A DNA stretch of 64,000 nucleotides, taken from the NCBI RefSeq assembly GCF_026914265.1, contig NC_069125.1, forward strand, positions 6,406,117-6,470,116. The letters are read 5' to 3'. Source of the DNA: Mya arenaria. Its lineage: Eukaryota; Mollusca; Bivalvia; Myida; Myidae. Under the pieces are notes generated by a model. The model was given only the letters and a program-made list of their open reading frames with translations. It was not told the DNA's origin and did no database searches. Shown in pieces: positions 11,757-24,110 of this stretch (the first letter of the stretch is position 1; every line of letters begins with the position of its first letter). The position numbers and the translations under genes are program-made.

Positions 11757-12515
11757 TTTGTCCTAGTGGCGTTTTGGTGATTGTGGTGCTCCTATCTATT
11801 TAGTCAGTGCTAGGGGCGTTAGAAGTGTCGCTTTTATCGCCTCATTCAGTGCCAGGGGTTTAGGAGTTTTGCTCATACCGCCTCAGTCAGTGCTAGGAGC
11901 TTTAGAAGTGTCGCTTCTATCGCCTCAGTCAGTGCTATGGGCTTAGGAGTTTCGCTTCTATCGCCTCAATAAATAATCGCCTTATCGCCTTAATCAGTGC
12001 TAGGGGATTTAAACTCACTCATATCGCCTGAATTCATAAAAGGGGCTTTGAAAGCGTTGCTCTTATCGTTTCAGTCAGTGACTAGGGAATTATAGAAGTG
12101 CTGGTTCTATCGTTTCTGTATGTGATTGTGGCGTGAGAAGTGGTGCTTCTATCGCTTCAGTAGGTAAAATAGGTTTCAGAAGTGATGCTCAAATCGCTTC
12201 AGTCGGTGAAAGGGGCATCCGAAGTGTCGATCCTATCGTCTCAATTAGTACCATGGGTTTTAAAAACATTGCTCCCATGTCTGAGGTAGTGCTAGGGGCG
12301 TTTGAAATGTTGCTCATATCGCTCCAATCGGTACCATCGCCGTTCAAAGTGTTGCTGCTATTCTTAAGTCGGTGCTTAGGTCGTTCGAAGTATTGCTACT
12401 ATCGCTTCATTCGGTTATAATGGCGTCATAAAGGGTTGCTACTATCATTTTAGTCAGTGCTTGGGGCGTTCGAAGTTTTGCTACTACCGCTTCAGTCTGT
12501 GTGTTAATGACTTAC
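11757..12515. repeat. 42-bp degenerate minisatellite, array 1
   Basis: Repeats of a unit close to GCTCCTATCGCTTCAGTCGG followed by TGCTAGGGGCGTTAGAAGTGTT, about eighteen copies with substitutions and small indels. The same unit forms array 2 on the other side of the lectin-2 relic. Because the unit is near 42 bases, long spurious frames run through it. Confidence 0.85.
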
Positions 12516-13037
12516 AATGACGCTTTTCTAAGATGAATGTTATGTCTGTGTTAAAATGTCTCGTGAAAACAATGCACGTTCTTAATAGGCTTACCGACTC
12601 GCTCAATGCATTTTATTCTTCAAAACAAAGATTTAAAACCATTCTCTTTGGTGCAAACCTCGTCCCAGTTATTGAGACCCAGTATTCAAACTTTTACAAT
12701 GACTTTTTGCTAGAATTGTAATGATATGGAAATAATGTTAGGACCCAGAGACTATTTCGGAACTCACATATGTGTCAACTTAAATCAGAACAAAAGATGT
12801 GTGATAATATAAAGAGGTATCAATCGAATCTCATTAGTGTGAATGCTTAAAGCATTACGACTAAATTTTCGAAAAATGCGTTTTAATTGTAATGCGTCAT
12901 TTCGAATTTATAGTTATCCGTACTATTTATCCTTATTATGGCGTTGATTTAAATCAGTCGTATTCAAATACATCAATTGCAATATTGCAAAAAAAGGCAA
13001 ACACTTAAACACTTATATAACATTCAATATACTTTAC
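12516..13037. other. no gene seen
   Basis: AT-rich spacer between repeat array 1 and the lectin-2 relic. Confidence 0.4.
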
Positions 13038-13909
13038 CTTGGCCTATTCAAAAGTTAACAAAGTATTCCAAACAGATAACAAGAGCCATGGTTATATAGC
13101 CACCCATCTGGACACGTTCGTTCACATTCTCCTACAATACAATTAATTTAAACGTAAAAAAAAACGATATTTTTCCCAAACGTATAGCACGAAACCTGGT
13201 TATTTAGGCACCCAGCAGGAGTCACTTAAAACTTTCATGTATTAATAATTCAATGGGAACTGCAGGGACAACCCCACAAGCTTAGCAATTAACTGTGATT
13301 CTGACTACGACCCTTTTAGAGGCATACAGTCTAACAGACACTCACCAACGAACAAACAACGCCGGAATGCTATCTGAAAACTCGAAAGATATTCTGTTGA
13401 AATTAGGTATAAAAGAATCCATCAATAAGGAAAATTAAATCTCAATTATAGCCTTTTGAACCTAAAAAAGCAATGTTCTCAAAGTTTTTTCCACAAGATC
13501 GAGTTACTCCACTCTATTTCAAAATTTAAGAAGTACCCGTTTTACAAAATACTTAATAACATATCATTATAAAAATGCAAAAATAATCAAGAAAGATCCA
13601 TTTACATTTAATATAACTTTAACGTCTTTTTGTTTATATTCTTACTTACTATTTCAATACAAAACATATAATAAAAAACTAAACATATAAATTAAACAAA
13701 ACCTTACCTGTAGTATTTACTAGTACTTGACATTAGAGTGTTTTTGCTGTATACATAAATGATGATTACCTCTCTTGAGCGTTTTTCAATACGTCCAAAC
13801 TCTTTGACACAGTTGTTTTCAGGTCCAGCTGACATGTACTTTGAAGAACAGTTTTGCCAATGGAAACTTTTACAATAAAGCAAAAGGCAAGAGTCACAAC
13901 AAACTTCAT
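13038..13909 (-). pseudogene. C-type lectin relic, exons 1-2 (lectin-2)
   Basis: Exon 1 (13770-13909) begins MKFVVTLAFCFIVKVSIG and carries the family segment with CQLDLKTTVSKSLDVL, but it is 140 bases long where intact copies are 142; two bases are missing near the donor. Exon 2 (13038-13131) has the GEC-x3-CPDGWLYN pattern but is 94 bases instead of 95; a base missing after YLFG leads to a stop. Intron 1 is still related to that of lectin-3 and lectin-4 (GGCATACAGTCTAACAGACA region). No exons 3-5 were found. About nine bases upstream of the ATG, the family promoter is replaced by the 42-bp repeat array. This copy is dead at coding level and has no normal promoter. Confidence 0.85.
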
Positions 13910-13915
13910 TTTGTA

Positions 13916-14765
13916 TTGCTCCTATCACCTCAGACTGTGCTAGAAGCGTAAGAAGTGTTGCTCCTATCACCTCAGATAGTGCTAGAGGCGTAATAAGTGT
14001 TTTGTCGGTTCTCTTGGTGATATAAGTGGTGCTCATTCGATCTGTTCAGTGCTAGGGTAGATAGAAGTGTTTTTCTTATATCGCATCAGTCGATACCAGG
14101 GCCGTTAGAAATATTGTTCCTATCGTTTCAGTTGGTGCTAGGGGCGTTAGAAGACCTGCTCATATCGCTTTAGTCGGTGCTAGGAGCGTCCGAAGTGTTC
14201 TGCATCGCTTCAGTCTGTGTCAGGGCGTTAGAACTGTTGGTACTATCGCTTCAGTCGGTTCAATTTACGTTAAAATAGTTGCTCCCTTCGCTTCAGTCTG
14301 TGCTAGGAGCGTTAGAAGTGTCGCTCCTATCGCTTCAGTCGGTGCTAAGGACGTTCAAAGTTTTGCTTATAGCGTTTTAGACAGTTATGGTCACCTTACA
14401 AGTGTTGCTCCTATCACTTTAGTCGTTGTTAGGAGCGTAGGAAGTGTTGCTCTTATCGTTTCAGTTTGTGTTAAGGGTGTAAGAAGTATTGCTCATATTG
14501 CTTCGGCCATTGCTAGGGTCCTTTTAGAAGTGTTGTTTCTACCATTTAGGGGCGTTACATGTGTTGTTGCTATCGCTTCAGCTGTGTTATGGGTGTTAGA
14601 AGTGTTGTTTCTATCATTTAAGGGCTTTATATGTGTTGCTACTATCGCTTCAGCTCAAGTATGGGTGTTAGAAGTGTTACTCCTATCACTTTAATTGTTG
14701 GGGAGTAAGGGCGTTATACGTGTCTCTCCTATCGCTTGAGTCGGTATTAGGGGCATAAAAAAGTG
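13916..14765. repeat. 42-bp degenerate minisatellite, array 2
   Basis: Same unit as array 1, about twenty diverged copies. It starts almost at the lectin-2 start codon, so the array boundary marks the breakpoint that removed the promoter. Confidence 0.85.
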
Positions 14766-15417
14766 TTGTATTTATGATTGCTGTCAATGAACAGTCTCAA
14801 TTGCAATATTACAAAAATCCAGACGATACTAAAGAACCTAAGCTGACAGTGCTAAAACTACTTAAATAGGTTTTCAATCAACATAAATTAAAAAAAAAAC
14901 TATGAAAGGTAGAAAAACTACAGCGACATGAACAGTAGCCGACACACGGATATATATATTTAGACAATAAATGAGACAACAAACACTCAACACATGAGCA
15001 TTGTAATTATACTTTAATAAACGTTGGGAAAGCCTTTCTTGGGACATAATTTTACACCGACAAAGTTATGTACTCTTTCGGCTCGAGGGATCAACTCTGC
15101 TCTAAATGTAAAGCAAGCATATTCTATGAATTATAGTTATACGATAAGTTATTTTGTACTTTCATTCAATTTAATCGGCGTACGATTTTCTTGTTTAGTA
15201 AAGTAAACAAAAAGTGCTTAGTGTTGGTGCTAAATGTACTTGTTATCGCGCATTTGTATTACCCACTAAAATAATCCCGACTCAATGAAACATTGCAGTC
15301 GTTTTCTGTGGAACCTTTAATTTAATTAAACTATTCGTTGATCGTTATTGCGGAGTTATAAGTGTTAACAATTTATAAACATAGACAAAAAATGTCTAAA
15401 TCGGTCTTCAAATGTTG
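14766..15417. other. no gene seen
   Basis: AT-rich flank to the second non-LTR element; nothing identified. Confidence 0.4.
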
Positions 15418-17323
15418 GGATGATACCGGCCACATTGTTCCGCCAGCTAGTAATCATAACAGTAACCCCAAAATTGACAATATCATAGTGCTACCTAATG
15501 AGATAACTGACATTATATCATCATTGCCCGTTAATATAGCTTCAGGACCAGATGGCATAAGCAATCGAATCCTAAAAGAATGTTCTCACTCGTTAGCTCG
15601 CCCGTTGTGCTCCCTATTTAATATGTCTCTCTCAATCGGTAGATTTCCAAAACCATGGAAAGATGCTAATGTGTGTGCAGTTTTCAAAAAATGGTGTTTC
15701 CATACTTCCTGTTAACTATCGTCCTATCTCCCTACTTAATACAATGTAAAAGGTGTTTGAAAATGCAATATATAAACACTCCTTTAACAACCTTCGTGAC
15801 AAAAACTTTTTTAACCCATTCCAGTCAGGCTTCCGGCCAGGCGAGTCTACTGTTAATCAGCTTGCATACCTTTACAAAACATTTTGTAAGGCATTAGATG
15901 ATGGCCTTTAGGTTAGAGCAGTATTCTTTGATATCAGTAAGGCATTTGATAAAGTTTGGCACAAGGGCTGGATTGTGAAGCTACAAGAAACTGGTGTCGA
16001 TGGCAACTTACTTTCGTGGTTTAGTGACTATCTTAGCAAACGCAGGCAACGTGTTGTTCTCCCTGGCTCCATATCTAGTTGGGTCTTTCTTAAGGCTGGT
16101 GTACCCCAAGGTTCTATTCTCGGTCCCCTTTTACTTTTGATATTTATAAATGACATTGTTGTCAACATTGGAAGTAATGTTAGGCTATTTGCAGACGATA
16201 CAAGTCTTTATATTATCGTTGACGAGCCCTTAAGGGCCACTGAAATAATCCAGAGATATATTGATAGCATCAGTACATGGGTTGATAAATGGCTAGTCAC
16301 CTTTAATCCTGCAAAAACTAAGTCAATCCTGTTCTCCAGAAAACGCCTACCGCGTATTTATCCAGATTTGTCAATGTATGGTCAACAAATCTCAGAAATC
16401 AATTCGCATAAACATCTTGGTTTGGTTCTTTCCAGTGACTGTACATGGCATGAACACTTTGAGTACATCAGAAGTAAAGCCCTTAAAAGAATATGCATCA
16501 TGCAAAGGCTTAAGTTCCGTTTGGACAGAAAATGTCTAGAAACTATTTATTTTTCGTACATCCGTCCGATTCTTGAATATGCGGATATTGTCTGGGATAA
16601 TTGTACGGACTACGAAAAAAACGAACTGCAGAAGATACAAAATGAAGCCGGGAGAATAGGTTTTGGGTCTGTAAGTTAATTTCGATTGATGTTCTCCATA
16701 CGGAGCTATGTTGGCCTACTCTATCAGAAAGACGCATTCATCACAAACTATGTCTCTTCTATAAAATGAAAAACGGCCTTGCCCCAGAATATCTATCATC
16801 CCTTGCACCTTTAAATGTCAGTACACAGAATTATCCACTACGGAATTCATCTAACACAAGAACGGTTATGTCACGCACAAATTTTTACTTTTCCTCATTC
16901 TTACCTTCAACTATACGTGCATGGAATGAACTTCCACAGAATATGCGGGATTGTCGTTCAATTGCATCCTTTAATTATGCACTTCGTAGTCGATTGCCAG
17001 TCTGCCCGCCTTACTATTACTACGGTAACCGCCGATTACAAGCACTCCACACTCGACTGCGTACTAGTTGCAGTGGTCTCTTTTATTGTAAACATATTAT
17101 CAGCTTTCCTCTTTGCGAGTGTGGTGAAGTTAAAAGAAGTACTCACTATTTTATGCATTGTCCTTTATATACCGACTCTCGACAAACTTTCTTTCGTGAT
17201 ATGTCAATTATCACAGAAATTAACATTGGTTTCATTCTCTATGGCAATCCAACCCTAAGCAACGAGAACTCCAAAATATTTGATACTGTTCATAAATTCA
17301 TACAAGACTCGAAACGTTTCTGA
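15418..17323 (+). pseudogene. LINE B reverse transcriptase, broken
   Basis: Successive pieces read SGPDGISNRILKECS (near 15540), PVNYRPISLL (15710), FQSGFRPGESTVNQLAYLY (15820), VFFDISKAFDKVWH (15925), GVPQGSILGPLL (16095) and LFADDTSLYI (16190). A C-terminal piece from 16766 to 17323 has a CxC-x7-H-x4-C zinc-like motif (CECGEVKRSTHYFMHC) and ends DSKRF-stop. Breaks are a frame change near 15690, TAA near 15748, TAG near 15912 and a frame change near 16665. This is no longer a working enzyme. Confidence 0.87.
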
Positions 17324-17480
17324 TCATTACCTGACTTACAGTGTTTCCCCAATATGGTATGTACCCAACTTCTTTTCTTCTTCCACACCCTACTTATATA
17401 TCCTTTATACTGTCACTTGTGCTTATTTTGTATCTATTATGTATCGTGTTTGAACTATTAAACCCATATCTAAACAAAAC
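15418..17480 (+). mobile_element. 5'-truncated non-LTR retrotransposon (LINE B, Jockey/CR1-like)
   Basis: The element contains most of a reverse transcriptase and its C-terminal domain, then a short 3' UTR ending near TTAAACCCATATCTAAAC. The endonuclease is absent. The GPDGI, GVPQGSILGPLL and LFADDTSLYI motifs are typical of the Jockey/CR1 group. It carries several stops and frame changes, so it is older than LINE A. Confidence 0.85.
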
Positions 17481-18670
17481 AAAAACTAAAATATGTTGAA
17501 ATCAAATGCTGGGAACAAATGATCCAATGGTAAAAACGCTTAAATAATAATCCCAACTAAGAAAAACATATTTTGATATGGATTTTCAGGTGCAATTTCA
17601 ATATTTACCAAAGTTAAATGATCTCAGAGCATAATATCCTATTATGACAACCCTAAACTCAGTTTAAAGTGACATTCTTATTCAAAATCAATACTTACAT
17701 ATGATTAAAAAAATCTGAATGATAAACTTTTAACTACTTAAGCATTTGTGGGAAACATTAATAAATAATTGATAGATCGGGTTTTCTGCACATTCCTTTC
17801 AAATTAAACTCGGTATTCTTTATACAAACCATTGTTTTCGACATTTATTAATCCTTTTTGATGTATTAAAACAATTATTTTAAGATTGTGGTTAATCTTA
17901 TTTGGGAGTAAGAGTGCATCTTTAAGCAAAGAGTCGCTCACTTTAACAGCCAATGTTAGTTAGATGTTTCCGATCCCTGTTGTATCGTAGCGCATACACT
18001 GCAAGCGGGAAACAGCGTCAAAACGTTAGCCGCAAACACCTCTTTAGAACGAAGGGCTATTTTACCATATATGATTTTTTTCTAGGAAATACATACGTAT
18101 TTTTATATCTTCACGTAACTGGGTTTGATGGTGGGGGGTTGCGATAAGATTATCTCCCAATAATAATGCTCTAATGTAATTATATGTATGCACGGGTAGA
18201 CAATTTCAAATCTTAATATATTGAACAATCGTCATATTCGAGTTGAACGTGTTTGTGCATATTGAGCTTCGGCTAAGATCGGTAATCAAAAAGTGTTTTC
18301 GGACAAAATGTATTTGCCTATTTCAAAATTCATCCATATCGTTACATTTTTGACAGATGCCTTAATGTATTGAATCATAATTGAAAACTATTACGATTAT
18401 GATCCTTCCTTCTGCAGCCCTTATAGCCGGTCTTGACCCGCTCTGAAGACAAAGTTTACAAAATATGGAGGGGAAGTTTTCGTGTTCAACACAAATCAAA
18501 GCGCCGATGGTGCTGCAAAAACCATGTGGATGATCAATGCTTGACTTATCAGGATGTGCTTTATTTTTTTTCAGATGCCAATTATTATTTTATGCTACCT
18601 TATTTTGTTTACAAGGCCCCTTGTCTCATGCAATTTGACAATTTCTATGATAAAGCATACCACATCTATT
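17481..18670. other. no gene seen
   Basis: Mostly AT-rich. An open frame near 18433-18545 looks protein-like but matches nothing I recognise and has no family partner. Confidence 0.4.
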
Positions 18671-18778
18671 GTTCACGTTTCACAACTTGCTTACAACCCG
18701 TTGTTTCAAAATAGTAAAATATGATAAAGCAGACTTCCTCTTTCATACTGCGGATTGACTTTGCGTCGCAAATACAAA
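18671..18778 (+). promoter_or_regulatory. diverged lectin-family promoter (lectin-3)
   Basis: GTTCACGTTTCACAA (18671-18685) and the leader ACTGCGGATTGACTTTGCG are the family promoter block with a few changes. The TATA-like stretch seen in lectin-4 is altered here. Confidence 0.4.
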
Positions 18779-18896
18779 ATGTTGGTTGGGACTCTTGCCT
18801 TCAGCTTTATTGTAAAAGTTTCCTCTTGCAACACTGCCCTTCAAAGTACCTGCCAGTCAACCAGTTTCAACTTATTGAAAAACGCTCTAGAGAGAG
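18779..18896 (+). pseudogene. C-type lectin exon 1 relic (lectin-3)
   Basis: The exon opens MLVGTLAFSFIVKVSS and ends KNALERG at a GT donor (18897). It is 118 bases against 142 in intact copies; the 24 missing bases are in frame (one codon near the start and seven in the middle, removing most of the LDLETTVSKS segment). Intron-1-like sequence follows (TGCCTCTAAAAAGGGTC near 19750), but no exon 2-5 was found before lectin-4 begins. It may be an orphan exon from an incomplete duplication, or an alternative first exon spliced to lectin-4; the second idea is untested. Confidence 0.65.
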
Positions 18897-20343
18897 GTAG
18901 CAATCATTCATGTATACTGTGAGCAAAATACTTTAATATCAAGTACTAGTAATTGTTACAGTAAGGGGTTTTTTTATTCATATGTTAAGTTTTTGTTGTG
19001 ATATGTATTTATATTGAAATAGTGATAAGAATTTAAGCAAAAATAATTTAACCATCGTTTTATACACCCAATACACACTACGCTATGCTTCCTTGTAGAC
19101 CGTGGTCAATTTGGCTGGAAAAATCCCGTTATCATGGACAATTAATGCGGCAGTCTCATTGGTTCCGAAAAGTACCAGATGCTTTTCGGTTGAATGATAT
19201 TCTGCAGGTTGCCGGTGTTAAACCTGGTCTGCCTTCTCAGTACAATAATTTTGGACGTAGTCAAGCTACACAATCACGGAGGGTACTCACACTGAAAATT
19301 ATTGAAAAATATTTGTGTGTTACATTCGAATTCATTCGAAGAAGAGTTGTCTCTCCTGCCTCATCCATATACATGAAAACGATATTTTATCAGTCATTAT
19401 CCCTCGGTATGTATGAAGTGTAATGGAAGAAAGTATCGTGATTCAGACGATTGAATTTAACATAAATGGATCTAATAGTTTAGATTATTTTAGCATATTT
19501 ATAATGATATGTTAAGTATTTTGTTAAACGAGTACTTCTTAAGATTGTGAAATATGACTGCAGTTACTCGATCACGTTCATACCTTTGAAAACATTGTAT
19601 TTCTTAGTTACAAAAGCTTGTAATTAAAATTTACTTTCGTTATACTTCAATTGACCTCTTCTATTATACATAATTCCAACAGAATGTCTTACGAGTTTCA
19701 GATAGCATTCTGGCGTTGTTTGTCCGTTGTTCAGTGTCTGTTAGACCTTATGCCTCTAAAAAGGGTCGTGGTCACAAATTTTAGAACTTTATTTGTTATA
19801 CTTGCTGCACTACGCTCGATTTTCTGAACGTTGTGGTGGCAATGAAGAGGTTATATAACGCGGCAACCATCTGTCAATAAAAAAGCCACACACATGTAAA
19901 GAAAGTGCTTAAACCTTAGATACGAGAATGATTCTCACGAAAATCCAGATTTTTACGTTGTCAACACTAACGTCTAGCAATTATGCAAGTTCTAGACGAT
20001 CAGATATTAAATTTTATTCAGAACTTTTACATTTAGAACAACTCATGGACATTCCTATGTGGAACTACATTCTCCATTTTTTTTTTAATTTACTCGTATA
20101 AAACTCTAAAAATGAAAAATAAGAAAACATACTCACTGTTTACATTCATATTCAACTTATTGGCATTACATTGTGCTGTAATCTTTTCATTTCGAGTTCC
20201 AAAAATTGGCCTTGATCCTTCCTTATTTTGTTTACCAATTATTCGTTGACTGTGATATTATTTCCTTTTATTATTTTCTTCCTCCTATTAAATGTTTCAC
20301 ATGCAATTTGACAATATCCTGAAAAAGCACACCACAAGCTCTG
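18897..20343. other. lectin-3 intron-like sequence and flank
   Basis: The piece at 19680-19790 matches intron 1 of lectin-2 in inverted orientation and part of intron 1 of lectin-4. A frame at 19085-19423 is open but unrecognised. Confidence 0.4.
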
Positions 20344-20394
20344 GTTCACATTTCACAAGTTGGTCAGCATTTTTTGTTCACAGATATATAAATA
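20344..20394 (+). promoter_or_regulatory. proximal promoter of lectin-4
   Basis: GTTCACATTTCACAA (20344-20358) is followed by the TATA-like TATATAAATA (20385-20394), about 60 bases before the ATG. A leader containing CGGACTTCCTTTTTCATAA follows. The same order occurs in the other copies. The function is inferred from conservation and spacing. Confidence 0.55.
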
Positions 20395-20451
20395 TAAGCA
20401 AGCGGACTTCCTTTTTCATAATTCGGATTTACTTTGCCTGGAGGAATCAAA

Positions 20452-22521
20452 ATGAAGTTCGCGGTGACTCTTGCCATCTGTTTTATTATAAAAGTTGCCA
20501 ATGGCAACACCGTTCTTCAAAGTACCTGCCAACTGGACCTCGAAACAACTGTGTCAAAGAGTTTGGAACTATTGAAAAACGCCCTGGGGAGAGGTAACCA
20601 TAAATAAATGAATATGCATATATTAATCATTCTTTAATATTAAGTAAAAGTAATTGTTACAGTTACCGTTTTTAAAAAAAATTATGTTTAGTTATGGTAT
20701 GTATTTATATCGAAGACGTAAAAATTACATGTAAATTTATGCTGATATTTAATGTCTGTTAGTATGTTACCTTGCTCGTCTTAACAGGGTCATAGTTAAA
20801 TGCTTTGACCGTCGTTGTAGTGTCCGTTTTATTATTTTATGTGATTTATGACAAGGGTTCCTGATATATGTTTGAAAAGAAGAAAAACATGTTCTTGAAC
20901 GTTAAAATATTTTATCTTGTAGGAGACATTATGCCTCTAAAAAGTGTCATAGTCAGAGTCATAGTTGAATGCTAAGCTCTAGGGCTTGTCCCTGCAGTTT
21001 CTATTGGATTATTGTATTAAAGATATAGGTGACTCCGTGTTTCCGGATGAAAAATAACACCGTTGTTTTTTTACGTTTAAAATTATTACATTGTAGGAGA
21101 ATGTGAACCAACGTGTCCAGATGGGTGGTTATATAACCAAGGCTCTTGTTATCTGTTTGGAAATACTTCGTTAACTTTTGAAGAGGCCAAAGTAAAGTAT
21201 ATTGAATATTATTGAAGTGTTTTCCTTTTTACAATATTTCAATTGATGTATTTGAGAACGACTGATTAAAGTTAACGCAACAATAAGTTTAAATGGCACG
21301 GATAACTATAAGATCGAAATTGCGCATTACAATCAAAACGTATTTTTTCGGACATTAAGTCGTTATAGATAAAGCAATTACATAAATGAGAGTCGTAATA
21401 GCAATATGTAACAGGAGTATTTCTTTGTGTTTTTTGTCCTTCTAGAGCTTTTGTGGACAGTACGGCAGTCATCTTGTGCATATCAACAACTCTTCAGAAA
21501 ATGCATTCCTTTAAAGCTTTGCAGGTCAAATGACCCGTAAGTAGTGCACCAATTAAAGTTTTAAATGCTGCTGACATGATTTAATTTGATAAATATATAT
21601 GAAATTCAGACTTTATTTCCCATACTTTTGTCATACGTACGTTAAAGCTAAGTTAAAGGTGATCTATATTCGTATAAGAACTGATATTTACAATAATAAT
21701 ACATCCATCAAAGTTTATCCAGGGATCAATTCGAATTATTTTTATATTCAAATGGAAGAAATAAAATTTATATCATTACTGGTATTTTTGCAATCCAATT
21801 AATTTTTCACGACAAAACAGCTCACAACTGGTGGATGAGTCTGGTTTATTCCGGTGGGTGGAAATGGTTCGATGATGGTTCCAACCTTACTTTCACTGGT
21901 AATTATTACAAACTGATTTATAATGTAGGTTTTTGTCAAAAAGTGGCAAAACCTTACGAATGCTGGAGCAAAATAATATGCATTGCTACACATGTGTGAA
22001 TTGTCTCTGGATACAAATTAAATGAGGTAACATTGGATGCCTTAAACATTTTTTAGCTAGGGCCATGTTTTTGCACGACGTAGCTAATGTTGACACAAAC
22101 ACAAAAGTTATCTCAATATATACAGTTATGTATGCCTTGCAATTTTATTTTAGCTTTGGCCGACAACGGCGCCTATGTCGACAACAATACCAAACCTATA
22201 ACAAAACCTAAACTTTTGTGCTCCAAGTAAACAAAACACCGAATTACAATCAATTCTAAATTAATCTGATCGTGTTCTTTTCGGTATTTGTTCGATTAAG
22301 CTATTTTTAGATATAACTTTATGTTCAACAGGTACTATTTCCTTGCTGTGGATATTTTTTCTTCATTTATCCTCAACTTGCTTACAGACTGGGGCACATT
22401 TCAGCCTGGTGATGGACAAGAGGTGTGTTCTTTTTTGTTCAAATCGGACAGCTTCTCTTGGCACGACGCTTCCTGTGTGCACCCCGATACCTATCCACTT
22501 TGTGAAAAAGAAAACAATTAG
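20452..22521 (+). pseudogene. C-type lectin with five exons and one in-frame stop (lectin-4)
   Basis: Exons are 20452-20593, 21097-21191, 21446-21536, 21821-21898 and 22388-22521; all introns are GT/AG and phases agree (1, 0, 1, 1). Exon 1 encodes a signal peptide (MKFAVTLAICFIIKVANG). The lectin domain follows, with GEC-x3-CPDGWLYNQGSC, SHLVHINNSSENAF, HNWWMSLVYSGG (WIGL-like) and the last exon with QPGDG, SWHDASC and a final cysteine before LCEKENN-stop. The total is 180 codons including the final stop. Codon 23 of exon 3 (21512-21514) is TAA where lectin-1 and lectin-5 have AAA (Lys). That truncates the protein before the ligand-binding half. Everything else is intact, so the stop is recent, polymorphic or a sequence error. 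The sugar-site motif is QPG rather than QPD, so calcium-dependent binding would be doubtful even without the stop. Confidence 0.85.
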
Positions 22522-23479
22522 ATCGCAAAGACGTTACAAAGGTGTCGCAGTTCTTCTCCATTAACATCAAATATAAGACGAGAGTTGAAATAACCCTTTT
22601 GTTTTATACCCAATTATTTATCTCATCTTTGTAATGTTTGTAATCTAAGTGATCTAAATGATAATACACATTTAATCCTACTTATACTTTGAATTTGTTT
22701 CGATTGCTCTAATTGTATTGGTTTGATACATATTGGTTTAACGAAATGTTTTTCATTCACATATAATTTAATCTCATGCTATCCATCAAACCAGTCGTGT
22801 ACATTAGAAGACTGAAATATTTTAAAACGAGATAAAAGTTTTAAAATGTTGAAAATCTCATTGATATGAGTCTTCAATATAATGAAGTGTACATAATGTA
22901 ATACAGAGACCAAAAGTTTAATTTCTGCGACTTTCCTGTTTTATTTCAACATATTTTACAATTATTTTCATCTTGAAGAGTACAAAATCTTTCAAATAAA
23001 AGAAAACATGTGTGGAATAACATTAATTATTTCATTATTTTATGAGTGAAATAAACTCTAACAAATACCAGCTCTTATAAGGTAGCATTTTATTGAGTTG
23101 TTACTTTTAAACAGAGAATATAACGTGGATGACATCACAATATACAGCAACAATGTACTACTTATTGTAATAAAATTCAGAACAAAAAGGCAGTGTTGTT
23201 TTTAAAACAAAAAGGTGGACATATGCGTTCGCAAAAAAACGGAACTGTAAGGGTAAGCTTTAAGGCGACAAGCAGTCCGTAAAAAATACAACCAGCTGAG
23301 ATAAGGGCAGATCATTTGTATTTTTACCCCTTTGCTAAATATTAAAAATTAAACTTAACGCAAGGTTTGTACGTAGAACACCCTGCAATTAACGAACGTC
23401 ACAGTCTATTTATTCGTATACGTTTGTTTCCAATCGCTTTCGCGTCGCTAGCCCCCAGCCACTTCTGGCGTCAAATAAT
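22522..23479. other. no gene; lectin-4 downstream flank
   Basis: AT-rich, with possible AATAAA signals (for example near 22996). Nothing else recognised. Confidence 0.4.
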
Positions 23480-23499
23480 GTCGACCCAGACTATGGTTG

Positions 23500-23676
23500 C
23501 GGCCGGGAATGCGGTTCGGAAGTAACACAGCTCTTTCTTGACTCAGACACAAGATCGCTATCCCCGAGATGAATTATAACAGCCCTTGGTGAACTTAGAA
23601 ACAACACATTCGTTTCGATGGCTATGCTTATGTCAATAATGTGTGAAACAGACTCGCCTCGTATTGAGTATAACAA
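23500..23676 (-). pseudogene. possible SGNH-hydrolase-like fragment of the DIRS/Ngaro element
   Basis: Just downstream of the recombinase, a frame includes FLSSPRAVIIHLGDSDLVS. The IIHLGDSDL phrase resembles the GxND block seen in SGNH hydrolases, a domain known in Ngaro elements. Only this short piece supports the call. Confidence 0.35.
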
Positions 23677-23683
23677 ACTTCCT

Positions 23684-24110
23684 TTAGTACGAAATATATC
23701 TCAACAAAGATTTTTTTTTCATCACGGGGGCGCGGTTGTCTTTTGATGGTCTACCTCGGCGGCAACCTTCTAACATATTTTGTGTGATAAATGAATTTTG
23801 AAAAACGAACCATCCACGAAGTTTATGAAAGTAATTAATTGCTGCTATGTATGTTGCAATAGTGCTTGATGCGCAACCTATTTCAAAACTATACGCAATG
23901 AACAAAACTACTAGTATGTGTTGTTACCTGGCCAATCCCGATCGACCATATACTTTTCGCGCTACATTTTGGACGCGTGCAGGCCAGTAGCATACACCAA
24001 TTTTGTATTCGGAGCTATTCCGGCCGCAAGGAGTTTTTGATGTTGAATATTTTCCAAAGAAGCCTGGGTACCTGTCGCGGCTCGCGTTCTGCGTTTGGGG
24101 CCAAGAGTCT
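23684..24110 (-). pseudogene. tyrosine recombinase segment of the DIRS/Ngaro element
   Basis: The N-terminal SAM-like part is visible around 24030-23960 (LLAAGIAPNTKLVYATGLHA). The piece ending near 23690 has CASSTIATYIAAINYFHKL, then MLEGCRRGRPSKDNRAPV, the usual entry to the catalytic domain. The catalytic Arg, His and Tyr region beyond it is lost or unreadable. Two frame changes separate the parts. Confidence 0.75.

Noticed and set aside
12133..12420. 95-codon frame with repetitive Ser/Ile/Gly peptides
   Set aside because: Runs through the 42-bp minisatellite; frame openness follows from the unit length.
18433..18545. Possible basic Cys-containing exon
   Set aside because: No start, no supported splice partners, no recognised family; chance cannot be excluded.
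19085..19423. 112-codon frame in lectin-3 intron-like sequence
   Set aside because: No domain recognised and no homologous frame in the other lectin introns that I can see.
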